A stretch of DNA of 64,000 nucleotides from Hyphomonadaceae bacterium JAD_PAG50586_4 (GTDB lineage Bacteria; Pseudomonadota; Alphaproteobacteria; Caulobacterales; Aquidulcibacteraceae): positions 310,001 through 374,000 of the forward strand of contig CP096134.1 in assembly GCA_023242925.1 (NCBI GenBank), in the 5' to 3' direction. The notes under the pieces are model-generated. The model saw nothing but the letters and a program-made list of their open reading frames with translations. It ran no database searches and was not told where the DNA came from. Positions 55,575 to 63,046 of this stretch are shown piece after piece; the first letter of the stretch is position 1, and each line of letters begins with the position of its first letter. Both the position numbers and the translations under genes were made by a program.

Positions 55575-55943
55575 GTGGATCGCATCACCGCCAATCTGCC
55601 CGCCCGCAGCACCGACGAGACGGCTGAGTTCTACGAGCGGCTGGGGTTCACGATAGGCTTCAAGGACGATGGCTGGTTGATCGTGAAGCGCGGCCCGCTG
55701 GAACTGGAGTTTTTCGCCCATCCTGAGTTAGAGCCGAGGGCGAGCTGGTTTTCGGCGTGCATCCGCGTCGACGATTTGGACGCCCTCTACGCGGCGTTTC
55801 AGAGCGCGGGACTTCCCGGCGATTGTTCCTCCATCCCGCGCCTTACGCCGCCAACGGTCGAGCCACATGGCATGCGAATATTTGCGCTCGTCGATTTGAA
55901 CGGAAGCTTGCTGCGTTGCATCGACAATAACTTCAGCGCCTAG
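55575..55943 (+). CDS. bleomycin-resistance/glyoxalase (VOC) superfamily protein
   Basis: 122 residues from a GTG at 55575 (a TTG at 55542 is possible). DRITANLPARSTDETAEFYE, then RLGFTIGFKDDGWLIVKRG and LELEFFAHPELEP resemble BLMA-type bleomycin-binding proteins, which sequester rather than break down the drug. It is the only plus-strand gene between ardC and ssb and may be a passenger resistance gene. Confidence 0.83.
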   Translation: MDRITANLPARSTDETAEFYERLGFTIGFKDDGWLIVKRGPLELEFFAHPELEPRASWFSACIRVDDLDALYAAFQSAGLPGDCSSIPRLTPPTVEPHGMRIFALVDLNGSLLRCIDNNFSA

Positions 55944-56005
55944 TTGGTGGTGCTGAGCCAGACCGAGAAAAAGCGCGGGTGCTCATGCACCCGCGCTCAA
56001 GCGTT

Positions 56006-56365
56006 CTAAGCCGCTTCGCTCTTGGGCTTGGGTCGAGCGAGCACTTCGATGTCGCCGAAGGGACCAACCACGAACTCGACCACGTATTTCGTGATGCCCT
56101 TGTCATCGTCATACGAGCCGGGGCGGATCTGGCCGACGAGGCGCAAGCGCGTGCCTTTCTGGACCATGGTTTCGACGCGTTGCACTTTGGCGGGCGCGAA
56201 CACCGCAATGCGATGCCAGTAGGTTTTCTCGTTCCATTCGCCGTCGTCGCGCTTCCAGCGTTCCGAGGTGGCGACCGAGAGAATGGCGATCTTCTTGCCG
56301 CCCTTGACGTCCTTGATCTCGCACTTGCCGACGTTGCCGATGATTTCAAACGATGCCTTGTCCAT
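56006..56365 (-). CDS. single-stranded DNA-binding protein (ICE-type)
   Basis: 119 residues from the ATG at 56365. The OB-fold pattern of SSB is visible: FEIIGNVGKCEIKDVKGGKK, IAILSVATSERWK, EKTYWHRIAVF and VQKGTRLRLVGQIRPGSYDD. It lacks the long acidic C-terminal tail that recruits host repair proteins, as is common for element-encoded SSBs. It probably coats transferred single strands. The 400 bases between this gene and parB hold no feature I can support. Confidence 0.88.
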   Translation of the reverse strand: MDKASFEIIGNVGKCEIKDVKGGKKIAILSVATSERWKRDDGEWNEKTYWHRIAVFAPAKVQRVETMVQKGTRLRLVGQIRPGSYDDDKGITKYVVEFVVGPFGDIEVLARPKPKSEAA

Positions 56366-56769
56366 TGTCTTCGCTCCGTGCGCTGCGGGCCAGTCCCGCC
56401 AACGGTCGCGTTCGCGACGTCCATGGAAGAGCGGCCGTCCTAGGAAGCGTAAGCGGCGGCGGCGCAAGGGGACTTGGTGCGGCGCGCAGGCGAAGCCGAG
56501 CACACGGCCCTTGCGCCGGCGTCCGACGGCAGCACGAATGGACGGCAAAGAGAACACGTCCGTAGCGGATGGTTTGTCAGCGGAGCGAAGTTGGAGAAGA
56601 CGAGTAATCGTCGCTTGTCGATAGGGTGGGATAAGCGATGAGGCGCGGCAATTGCGTCAACGCTCAGGCGCTTCGTAACGCGTAAAGCGCCCGCGAAGGG
56701 GAGACGTAAAAACCCCTAACGAAAGCGAGTGCGCCGCGCTCGACAGGAACGCGACGCACCCGAGATCGA

Positions 56770-58677
56770 TCAGGCCGCGATTGAACCAATCTCGGCTTGG
56801 CCGTCCGCGGTGACGATGAGTGCGCCATGGGCAACCGGGGTCACCAGAAGGTCTGGCAGGTAGCCTGCGCCATCGAGCGATTTCGCTACAGCCTTGGCAA
56901 GCGCGTCGCGCTTGAGCTTGGAGAGGAGTTTCAGGTGCGCTTCGCGCCGCTTCGGCGTCTTGGCGGTGACCGACGGCGCTGCCTCGGCGATCTCGAACAG
57001 CATGGACTTAGGCAGCTTGGCCAGGAACGCTTGGTCAGGTGACCAAAATTGGCGCATGTCCAAATCGATCGTTGTTGCGAGTTGGTCCGCGAACGCTTGC
57101 TTTGCAACGTCGATCCGAGAACTGGCCTCGTGTACGAGATCCAGTGAATCGGCGACGAAGATTGCAAGCGCCCGCATGAGCGTGCCGCTGTCTTGAGACA
57201 GACACCATTGGGCGAGTTCAAGTTCTTCCGCGGGAAGCGCGGATAACAATGCGTTTCTGGATTGTTCGAAATCGGCATGATCGCTCAAGGCGATGGATGC
57301 CGACCGGAACCGCAGCGCCGTGCAGTGCTGGTTGCGGGCGCTTGTCGCGCACGCGAACACCGTCAGCGCCAGTGCGATGTCGGGTGCATTGGCGATACCC
57401 GAACGAATGGCTGCGGCGCGCGCCGCCGTGAGTTCGCGCGCGACGACTTTCGGAAGCTTCGGACCACTTTGGTCGATGGCCGCTTCAGTCGGGTTATCTT
57501 CGCTCGTCGCTGCTCCCTCGGGCGCACGCGCGGCAAGGACGCGCTTGAGTTTGGCCTGATCGGCTTTGGCGACGATCCCAAAGGTGAACGACAATCGACC
57601 CTCATGATTGATCGAACCGACGACGCCGGCATGGGCGATGAGGTCGCGGTCCCAGCTCTGCGTCGCCGCGACAAGCGCTTGGCGTTTCTCATCGAGCGCC
57701 TCTTGGGTCTGCCAGGCCGCATCATCTTGGTCCTCGCTGTCATTGAGCTTGGCTTCGAGCGCCTCGATTTCGGCGTCGAGATGAGCGAGCGCCTTACGCT
57801 CGCTGCGCGTCATCGGCCGGCGCGTCGGGTGTATGCGCTGACCTGAATGGGAGGTGAGACCACCGTGCCCGGTGACGATCTCCACCCAGCCCCAGCCATC
57901 GGCAACGAGCTGCTGGCGTTCGACTTCCAGCCGCTCATCCGCGAGGCGCGTCACCAGACCCGGATCGGCGATGAACACTGTGTCGGGATCGAAAAGATCG
58001 CGGGTCACTTCGCCGCCCGCCGTTTCGTAGGCCTCGATGCCGACGAAGCGGACCAGGCGGTCGGTTGCCTTCATCGATCCTTGAGTGAGGAGCGCGCGGA
58101 CCTGGCCGGCGTGCGTCACCGGCTTTCCCAGAGCACGCAGGGCGGCGTCTTGCTTGGCGTGGTCGGGCTCAATGCAAAAGGCGCGCAGCGCATCGAGATT
58201 GATCTCGGAGCGCCGGTAAGCGGCTTTGAGCTTCGGGGATAGATCTGAGAGTGCAAGCCGCTGTTCGACATGGCGTGAGCTGACGCCGAACCGGCGCGCA
58301 ATCGCGTCGCAATCCAGTCCTTGATCGAGGAGTGTCTTGAAGGCGTCCGCCTCATCGACGGCATTCATCGCAACGCGCTGCACGTTCTCGGCCAACGATG
58401 TCTCGGTGGCGTTGTCGGAATCGACGAGACTGCACGCGACCGGATAGTCGCGCGCAATGGCGCCTGCCTTCGCCAGCAGTTTCAGCGCCGCGTGACGGCG
58501 GGCGCCGGCCACGACCTCGAACTTATTCTCAGCACGCTGCTGCACCGAAAGATTTTGCAGAAGGCCATGCGCGGCGATCGAGGCCGCCAATGCTTCGACG
58601 TCCGCCTTCGCATCGGTTTTGCGAACATTCGCCGGCGACGAGACGAGTTGGTTGAGTGGGATCATTTGCATCGACAT
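56770..58677 (-). CDS. ParB/RepB-family partition protein (large ICE type)
   Basis: 635 residues from the ATG at 58677 (MSMQMIPLNQLVSSPANVRK). The ParB N-terminal nuclease/CTPase-like domain has ASIAAHGLLQNLSVQQ, then EVVAGARRHAALKLL and TSLAENVQRVAMNAVDEADA, followed by the HTH DAIARRFGVSSRHVEQRLAL. The long Ala-rich C-terminal half is typical of conjugative-element ParB proteins, whose partner ParA is not in this window. Role: element maintenance or transfer regulation. Divergent from luxR across a 351-base region. Confidence 0.9.
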   Translation of the reverse strand: MSMQMIPLNQLVSSPANVRKTDAKADVEALAASIAAHGLLQNLSVQQRAENKFEVVAGARRHAALKLLAKAGAIARDYPVACSLVDSDNATETSLAENVQRVAMNAVDEADAFKTLLDQGLDCDAIARRFGVSSRHVEQRLALSDLSPKLKAAYRRSEINLDALRAFCIEPDHAKQDAALRALGKPVTHAGQVRALLTQGSMKATDRLVRFVGIEAYETAGGEVTRDLFDPDTVFIADPGLVTRLADERLEVERQQLVADGWGWVEIVTGHGGLTSHSGQRIHPTRRPMTRSERKALAHLDAEIEALEAKLNDSEDQDDAAWQTQEALDEKRQALVAATQSWDRDLIAHAGVVGSINHEGRLSFTFGIVAKADQAKLKRVLAARAPEGAATSEDNPTEAAIDQSGPKLPKVVARELTAARAAAIRSGIANAPDIALALTVFACATSARNQHCTALRFRSASIALSDHADFEQSRNALLSALPAEELELAQWCLSQDSGTLMRALAIFVADSLDLVHEASSRIDVAKQAFADQLATTIDLDMRQFWSPDQAFLAKLPKSMLFEIAEAAPSVTAKTPKRREAHLKLLSKLKRDALAKAVAKSLDGAGYLPDLLVTPVAHGALIVTADGQAEIGSIAA

Positions 58678-58900
58678 GTGAAAGCTCCATTCAATCTCCC
58701 AGGCGCATGAGGCGGACCGGGGCCGCGCGCACTCGCGCGGCGAATGTGGAGCGACACGCCCGCGATTGAGGGGCGGGGGTCTAGGGCGCCGAAGGCGAGC
58801 GTAAGCGTCCCTAGACGCGCGTCCCGCGCGGGCGTTTTGGTAAACCGCGCGGGTGCGCGCGGGCCCGGCGCACACGCCTTTGGCGTAAGCGTCAATCAGC

Positions 58901-59000
58901 GGAAAATATTCTGGAAAATATCTGCGCAGCTAACCCACATTGGCCTTGCCGAGATCGTCAATCCACGAGCTAATCGCAATCTAGAGTTGGGCGTGGGTTA
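58901..59000. promoter_or_regulatory. regulatory region between parB and luxR
   Basis: Contains a direct repeat GGAAAATAT at 58901-58909 and 58913-58921 and a perfect inverted pair TAACCCAC (58931-58938) / GTGGGTTA (58993-59000). They are probably operators or promoter parts for the divergent parB and luxR genes; binder unknown. Confidence 0.45.
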
Positions 59001-59028
59001 CGGGAGACAGTCGGTTTCGGGAGGTCTT

Positions 59029-59763
59029 ATGCAAGCGCGGATAAATTGGTCCTTCGCAGAAGCGTGCGATGTGTCAACGAGCGTTGAGGACGTTCAAACC
59101 GCGTTCATGCGCGAGATACGTGCGCTCGGTTTCAGCTTCGCAGCATGCGCGTCACACGTAGATCCACTGCGCCCGCCGCAGGGCGCTGTGATGATGGTCG
59201 ACTATCCGAGACGTTGGCTCGAACGCTTCAGCGCAAAGCGCTATGCCCACCGGGATCCGGTGTATCACACAGCGAAAAAGCAAGCGTTGCCGTTTCAATG
59301 GTCAGATCTGCGCTTCCGTTCAAGCCTTGAACCCGATCAGTTACGCATCCTCGATGAGGCCGCGTCGCTTGGGCTCCGCGATGGTTTCACCATTCCCATT
59401 CATTCACCGGGCGCGTTGCCGGCGTCGTGTTCACTTGCCATCGGACATGACGGCGTCGATCCACTCAAGGTGCGCCAGGCGCACTGGTATGCCGTCTATG
59501 CGCACGAGTCCGCGCGTCGCATCCTGCTGGCGACCACGCCGCCGGAGCGGCCGCTTCTCAGCAAGCGCGAACGCGAGTGCCTGATGCTGATTGCGCAGGG
59601 CAAGGACGATTACGCCGTCAGCGTTTTACTCGGGATCAGCGAACACACCGCCCACAACACCATCCGACGGGCGATGAAGAAGTACAGCGTATCGACACGT
59701 ATGCAGGCGTTCGTTCGCGCCTTGCGCGGCGGTGAAATCCGGTTGGAGGATGTCGCCGACTAG
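59029..59763 (+). CDS. LuxR-type quorum-sensing transcriptional regulator
   Basis: 244 residues from the ATG at 59029, which has GGGAGG in front; the frame extends to 58744 but without a Shine-Dalgarno site. The N-terminal autoinducer-binding domain shows WLERFSAKRYAHRDPVYHTA and PFQWSDL, including the conserved Tyr, Asp-Pro-Val and Trp positions of TraR/LuxR. The C-terminal helix-turn-helix is LLSKRERECLMLIAQGKDDY, then AVSVLLGISEHTAHNTIRRA. It binds an acyl-homoserine lactone made by the next gene product and should act at the palindrome 59791-59812. Confidence 0.92.
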   Translation: MQARINWSFAEACDVSTSVEDVQTAFMREIRALGFSFAACASHVDPLRPPQGAVMMVDYPRRWLERFSAKRYAHRDPVYHTAKKQALPFQWSDLRFRSSLEPDQLRILDEAASLGLRDGFTIPIHSPGALPASCSLAIGHDGVDPLKVRQAHWYAVYAHESARRILLATTPPERPLLSKRERECLMLIAQGKDDYAVSVLLGISEHTAHNTIRRAMKKYSVSTRMQAFVRALRGGEIRLEDVAD

Positions 59764-59790
59764 CGACCCCGGCGCCTCTGGTCGGGTGTC

Positions 59791-59812
59791 AATAGGCCTG
59801 ATCAGGTCTATT
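59791..59812. promoter_or_regulatory. lux-box-like palindrome before luxI
   Basis: A 22-bp inverted repeat, left half AATAGGCCTGA and right half TCAGGTCTATT, with one mismatched pair, 53 bases before the luxI start. Position and size match a LuxR binding site. A CCTGATC half-site recurs at 62044-62050 upstream of the first lasso precursor. Confidence 0.72.
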
Positions 59813-59864
59813 TCGCTTCAAACGCGAAAACAGCATCTCTCCCGCGCCAACGGGAGAGCCAGCA

Positions 59865-60494
59865 ATGATCCACATCATCACCGCAGAAAACCGTCACCTC
59901 TATCGCCACGCGCTGATGGAGATGCACATCCAGCGCAAGCAAGTGTTCATTGACGATTTGGGGTGGCCTCTCAATGCCGACAGCGGCATCGAGATCGACG
60001 CCTATGACAGCGAAGATGCGGTCTATCTGATCGAAGCCGATGCGCCGCGCGCGCCGGTTACGGCGTCGGCGCGGTTGCTGCGTACCGATCGGCCGCATCT
60101 GCTTGGCGAGCGGTTCGCCCATCTCTGTGATGGCGCGCCGCCAAGCGGGCCCGATGTCTGGGAGGCGACACGGTTTTGTCCGGCGCCCGGCACACCGCGT
60201 GGCGACGCGCGCCGCTCGATGCTGGCGCGGATGATCGCCGGCATCATGGAGACCGCGCTCATCTTCGGCATTCAGCGGGTAACGTTCGTCGCCAACGCTG
60301 CGCTTGAGCCGCTTGCACTCAAGGTTGGCTGGAGCGCTTCCACATTGGGACCGGCCCATCGCGCCGGCCGTGAACGGGTGCGCGCGATGGCTGCGGAGAT
60401 CGATGCCGATGGTCTTCGCCGCGTGCGCGTACAGAATGCGATTCTAGGCCCGCTCACGCGCTTCACCCCTGGCGATCTGGTTCATGCAGCCTGA
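59865..60494 (+). CDS. LuxI-family acyl-homoserine-lactone synthase
   Basis: 209 residues. The invariant residues are visible: Arg, Phe and Trp in RKQVFIDDLGWPL, acidic pair in EIDAYDSED, Arg in ASARLLRTDRP and the Glu-Arg of VWEATRFCPAP. LuxI joins an acyl chain from acyl-ACP to S-adenosylmethionine; chain length cannot be predicted. It sits 101 bases after luxR and overlaps no gene; the PhyH gene follows after 10 bases, so the synthase, dioxygenase and GntR genes form one transcript under the lux-box-like site. Confidence 0.93.
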   Translation: MIHIITAENRHLYRHALMEMHIQRKQVFIDDLGWPLNADSGIEIDAYDSEDAVYLIEADAPRAPVTASARLLRTDRPHLLGERFAHLCDGAPPSGPDVWEATRFCPAPGTPRGDARRSMLARMIAGIMETALIFGIQRVTFVANAALEPLALKVGWSASTLGPAHRAGRERVRAMAAEIDADGLRRVRVQNAILGPLTRFTPGDLVHAA

Positions 60495-60504
60495 GGAGGA
60501 GACA

Positions 60505-61404
60505 ATGAAACCGATTGCGACAGTTCAATCTCTATCGCCCCAACTGACGCCGTTCTCCGATGACGTCAGCGCATTGGAGCGGGATGGTTATTTGACATTG
60601 CCGGATCTCTTGAGCGGGCATGAACTCAACACGCTGCAGACCGAATTGGAGCCATGGCTTCAGCGTACGCCGCGTTGCGAGGGTGACTTCTACGGCTGGA
60701 AGACCACGCGCGTTGGCGCGCTTTTATCCAAAGCGCCCATGGTGCAGCACTTGGCTATGAACCCGCGCATCCTGGCGATTGCCGATGCGTTGCTGAAGCC
60801 CTCATGCGATTGCATTCAGCTTAATCTCACTCAGGCCACGCGCGTTCATCCCGGTGAGCAGGCGCAAGCGCCACATCGAGACGAGGAGATGTGGCCTTGG
60901 CCCACCTCGGGACGCCACTGGCTCATCAATGTCATGTGGGCCGTCAGTGATTTTACCTCTGACAATGGCGCGACGCGTCTTTGGCCCGGTTCTCATCGCG
61001 CTCAATTGGATCGCGGCGTCCCCGAAGACGAGAGCATTGCTGGTGAAATGAACGCCGGCTCGGCGCTGGTTTTTCTGGGATCGCTGACCCACAGCGCAGG
61101 CGCCAATCTCACCACGGCCCCGCGTACGGGAATCATCGTCAGCTATTGCCTTGGTTGGCTGAAGACTTACGAGAATCAATTTCTTGCCTACCCGCGTGAG
61201 GTTGCGCGCTGCTTTCCTGAGCGCCTTCAGCGTTTGATCGGCTATCAGATTCACCGGCCCAATCTCGGCGGTTGGGAAGGGCAGGATCCGGCTCGTTATC
61301 TGGAAGAGGATCGCGGGCCGTTTCCGCATGCAGATGCGCTTACACCGGAGATCGCTGCGCAATTGCGTGCTCTCTATCAAGAGCCCACGAGTGCTGGCGG
61401 CTGA
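60505..61404 (+). CDS. phytanoyl-CoA dioxygenase (PhyH) family Fe(II)/2-oxoglutarate oxygenase
   Basis: 299 residues from the ATG at 60505 (GAGGAGGAG site); an in-frame ATG at 60484 is too close to the luxI end. Iron ligands appear as His and Asp in QAPHRDEEMWPW and His in LTHSAGANL, with Arg in TAPRTGIIVSY for 2-oxoglutarate. These enzymes hydroxylate unactivated carbons on lipids, ectoine or peptides. The next gene (GntR) overlaps its stop by one base and the lasso genes follow, so hydroxylation of the lasso peptide, or of the signal molecule, is conceivable; the sequence does not decide. Confidence 0.88.
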   Translation: MKPIATVQSLSPQLTPFSDDVSALERDGYLTLPDLLSGHELNTLQTELEPWLQRTPRCEGDFYGWKTTRVGALLSKAPMVQHLAMNPRILAIADALLKPSCDCIQLNLTQATRVHPGEQAQAPHRDEEMWPWPTSGRHWLINVMWAVSDFTSDNGATRLWPGSHRAQLDRGVPEDESIAGEMNAGSALVFLGSLTHSAGANLTTAPRTGIIVSYCLGWLKTYENQFLAYPREVARCFPERLQRLIGYQIHRPNLGGWEGQDPARYLEEDRGPFPHADALTPEIAAQLRALYQEPTSAGG

Positions 61405-62015
61405 TGGCTGGGGAAACAGGCGTCACCGAGCGCGTCTATGCGATGTTGCGAGAAGCTATTCTCAGCGGGTCTTTACGCGCGCGTGAGCATTTGGACATCG
61501 AGGCTCTTGCGGCGCGCCTGCGCGCGAGCGCGACCCCGGTGCGACACGCGCTCGCCGTTTTGACTGTCGAGCGATTGGTCAAGGTCACGCCCGGAAAGGG
61601 CTATTCGGTGGCGTTCTGGAGCGAGCGCGAACTCGCGGTGCTCTATTTGTGGCGCGGTCAGCTCGCGGCGTTGGCGACAGCATCTTATGAAGTGCGGCCG
61701 CTGCCCAGCAATCTCAACAAGCGCTCATATGTTGAAGCCCTGGCGGCGGTCTTTACGCACATTGAGGAAGGCCGCCATGGAGAATTGTCACGCGCAATAG
61801 CCGCCGCAGACGCGCGCCTCAGTTTGGCGCGCGCGGCCGAGCCTGAAGTGTTGGATCGGATGAATACGAGTCTGCATGACCTGATCGGCGCGTCACAGCA
61901 GAGCAGAGCGAAGCTCCAGGCCGCACTTCGCCGTCACTTCAGGACGCGCGAGCGCGAGGCAGCGCGCATTCGTGCGCGCGCGGGCCTGGCTGCGCTTCCG
62001 CGGAATGGCGAATAG
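61404..62015 (+). CDS. GntR-family transcriptional regulator (FadR/FCD-like)
   Basis: 203 residues, starting in a TGATG overlap with the PhyH gene. The winged helix-turn-helix VYAMLREAILSGSLRAREHL, DIEALAARLRASATPVRHAL, TVERLVKVTPGKGYSVAFWS fills residues 8-75, and the rest is a helical FCD-like effector domain with weak metal-binding residues. It ends 94 bases before the first lasso precursor and is the likely local regulator of that promoter. Confidence 0.85.
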   Translation: MAGETGVTERVYAMLREAILSGSLRAREHLDIEALAARLRASATPVRHALAVLTVERLVKVTPGKGYSVAFWSERELAVLYLWRGQLAALATASYEVRPLPSNLNKRSYVEALAAVFTHIEEGRHGELSRAIAAADARLSLARAAEPEVLDRMNTSLHDLIGASQQSRAKLQAALRRHFRTREREAARIRARAGLAALPRNGE

Positions 62016-62076
62016 CCTTCAAGATATTCACAGAGATAGTCCACCTGATCTGCGGCGCCGCTGTCATGCTCCGGTC

Positions 62077-62092
62077 GTTCGGTTCTCCGAAC
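62077..62092 (+). promoter_or_regulatory. hairpin just before the Shine-Dalgarno site of lasso precursor A1
   Basis: GTTCGG, loop TTCT, CCGAAC form a perfect 6-bp stem ending six bases before the AGGAG at 62098-62102. It may tune translation of the precursor or be an operator. Confidence 0.4.
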
Positions 62093-62109
62093 ATTTCAGG
62101 AGTAAGACA

Positions 62110-62238
62110 ATGCGTGAAGACCAAACTCTCGACGATACGATCAACGAAATCGGCGACGCCACCGCGTTGACCAAAGGCGAGCGGCTCGAACAAGCCATCG
62201 AAGCGTTCACGGTCCCCGACAAGTACGACGCGGGCTGA
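62110..62238 (+). CDS. lasso peptide precursor A1
   Basis: 42 residues, ATG at 62110 with AGGAG seven bases upstream. The leader of 22 residues ends GDATALT-K, with the Thr at the penultimate leader position that lasso cyclases require. The predicted core GERLEQAIEAFTVPDKYDAG (20 residues) starts with Gly1 and has Glu9, which would close a nine-residue macrolactam ring; the tail holds F11, P14, Y17. The leader motif GDATALT and the core pattern G-E-x6-E-x-F-x2-P-D-x-Y-D-A are shared with the second precursor. The gene precedes a McjB/McjC-type pair. Recognised from the sequence; not in standard small-ORF calls. Confidence 0.88.
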   Translation: MREDQTLDDTINEIGDATALTKGERLEQAIEAFTVPDKYDAG

Positions 62239-62245
62239 ACGCGCG

Positions 62246-62277
62246 CGCCCGGCATGCGGATATGGCGCGGCCGGGCG
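62246..62277 (+). other. hairpin between the two lasso precursors
   Basis: CGCCCGGC (62246-62253) pairs with GCCGGGCG (62270-62277) around a 16-base loop, without a T tract. Stem-loops after precursor genes often protect the abundant precursor mRNA or partly terminate before the enzymes. Confidence 0.45.
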
Positions 62278-62319
62278 TAGGCCGCCGACTTTCAATCCTT
62301 CAAATTAGGACATCAGACC

Positions 62320-62442
62320 ATGCAAGACCACGAACAGGCCGACGACCTTGTTGTCGTTGGCGACGCCACAGCGCTGACCCTCGGCGAATGGATGCCGGGC
62401 GCCATGGAAGGATTCGTGCATCCCGATTTTTACGATGCATGA
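62320..62442 (+). CDS. lasso peptide precursor A2
   Basis: 40 residues, ATG at 62320. The leader of 21 residues ends GDATALT-L with Thr at -2. The predicted core GEWMPGAMEGFVHPDFYDA (19 residues) has Gly1 and Glu9 for a nine-residue ring, with Trp3, Pro5, Phe11, Phe16 and Tyr17 as bulky candidates for holding the threaded tail. It aligns with the A1 core without gaps. Its last eight bases overlap the start of the B gene, coupling precursor and enzyme translation. Two precursors with one enzyme set imply two products. Confidence 0.88.
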   Translation: MQDHEQADDLVVVGDATALTLGEWMPGAMEGFVHPDFYDA

Positions 62443-63046
62443 CGACTTGGAGCTCGGGCGTTGCGAAGCGCCCGAGCTCGTGCCATGGGCCGCGCATGTG
62501 CGCTGGGCGGTCGAGAACGACATCCTCTACGTTCTCGATCTGCGCCAGGATCGATATCTTTCGTTGCCGGTGTCTAAGCTCCGCGCTGATGCGACCGCGA
62601 TGGAACGTCAGTTCAACGCGCGAGGACTTCTTCAGGCGCAGACGGAAAGGCCAGATCTAGCGACCGCAAAGGCGCCGCGCACGGGCAGAGCCGGCTTCTG
62701 GTCCTTCTGGCGCGCCGCGCTCTGGGCGCGCAGCGTTATGAAGCGGCGTGACTTAGTGTCGGCCGCTAGACTGCTAAGTGGCGCAGGCGCCGTTGTGAGT
62801 GCGCGCGCCAACGATCACGTGACGCGCTTCCGAAACTGGCGCCCATTCTATCCGCGCGCAGCCTCATGCCTGTTCGATTCGCTTGCGCTTGGCCGATTTC
62901 TTTGGAGCGCAGGTGTGCGCAGCAACCTCATTTATGCGGTGCGCGGGGGACCATTTTCCGCTCATGCCTGGTTGGAGATTGGCGGCTCCATCATAAACGA
63001 CGATCCCGAATATTGCGCGGGGTTTACGCCGATGCGCGGGCCATGA
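62435..63046 (+). CDS. lasso peptide biosynthesis protein B (RRE plus transglutaminase-like leader protease)
   Basis: 203 residues, the fused proteobacterial form. The N-terminal 1-75 (VRWAVENDILYVLDLRQDRY and LSLPVSKLRADATAM) is the leader-binding RRE domain; the C-terminal domain has Cys145 in YPRAASCLFDSLALGRFLW, His177 in FSAHAWLEIGG and Asp190 in NDDPE, the protease triad of McjB. It removes the leader so that the cyclase can close the ring. It overlaps A2 by eight bases and the C gene by four (ATGA). Confidence 0.93.
   Translation: MHDDLELGRCEAPELVPWAAHVRWAVENDILYVLDLRQDRYLSLPVSKLRADATAMERQFNARGLLQAQTERPDLATAKAPRTGRAGFWSFWRAALWARSVMKRRDLVSAARLLSGAGAVVSARANDHVTRFRNWRPFYPRAASCLFDSLALGRFLWSAGVRSNLIYAVRGGPFSAHAWLEIGGSIINDDPEYCAGFTPMRGP

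Noticed and set aside
58744-59028. N-terminal extension of the LuxR gene (95 extra codons)
   Set aside because: The extension lacks a ribosome site and reads as Arg/Ala-rich intergenic sequence; the ATG at 59029 has GGGAGG and matches LuxR N-termini.
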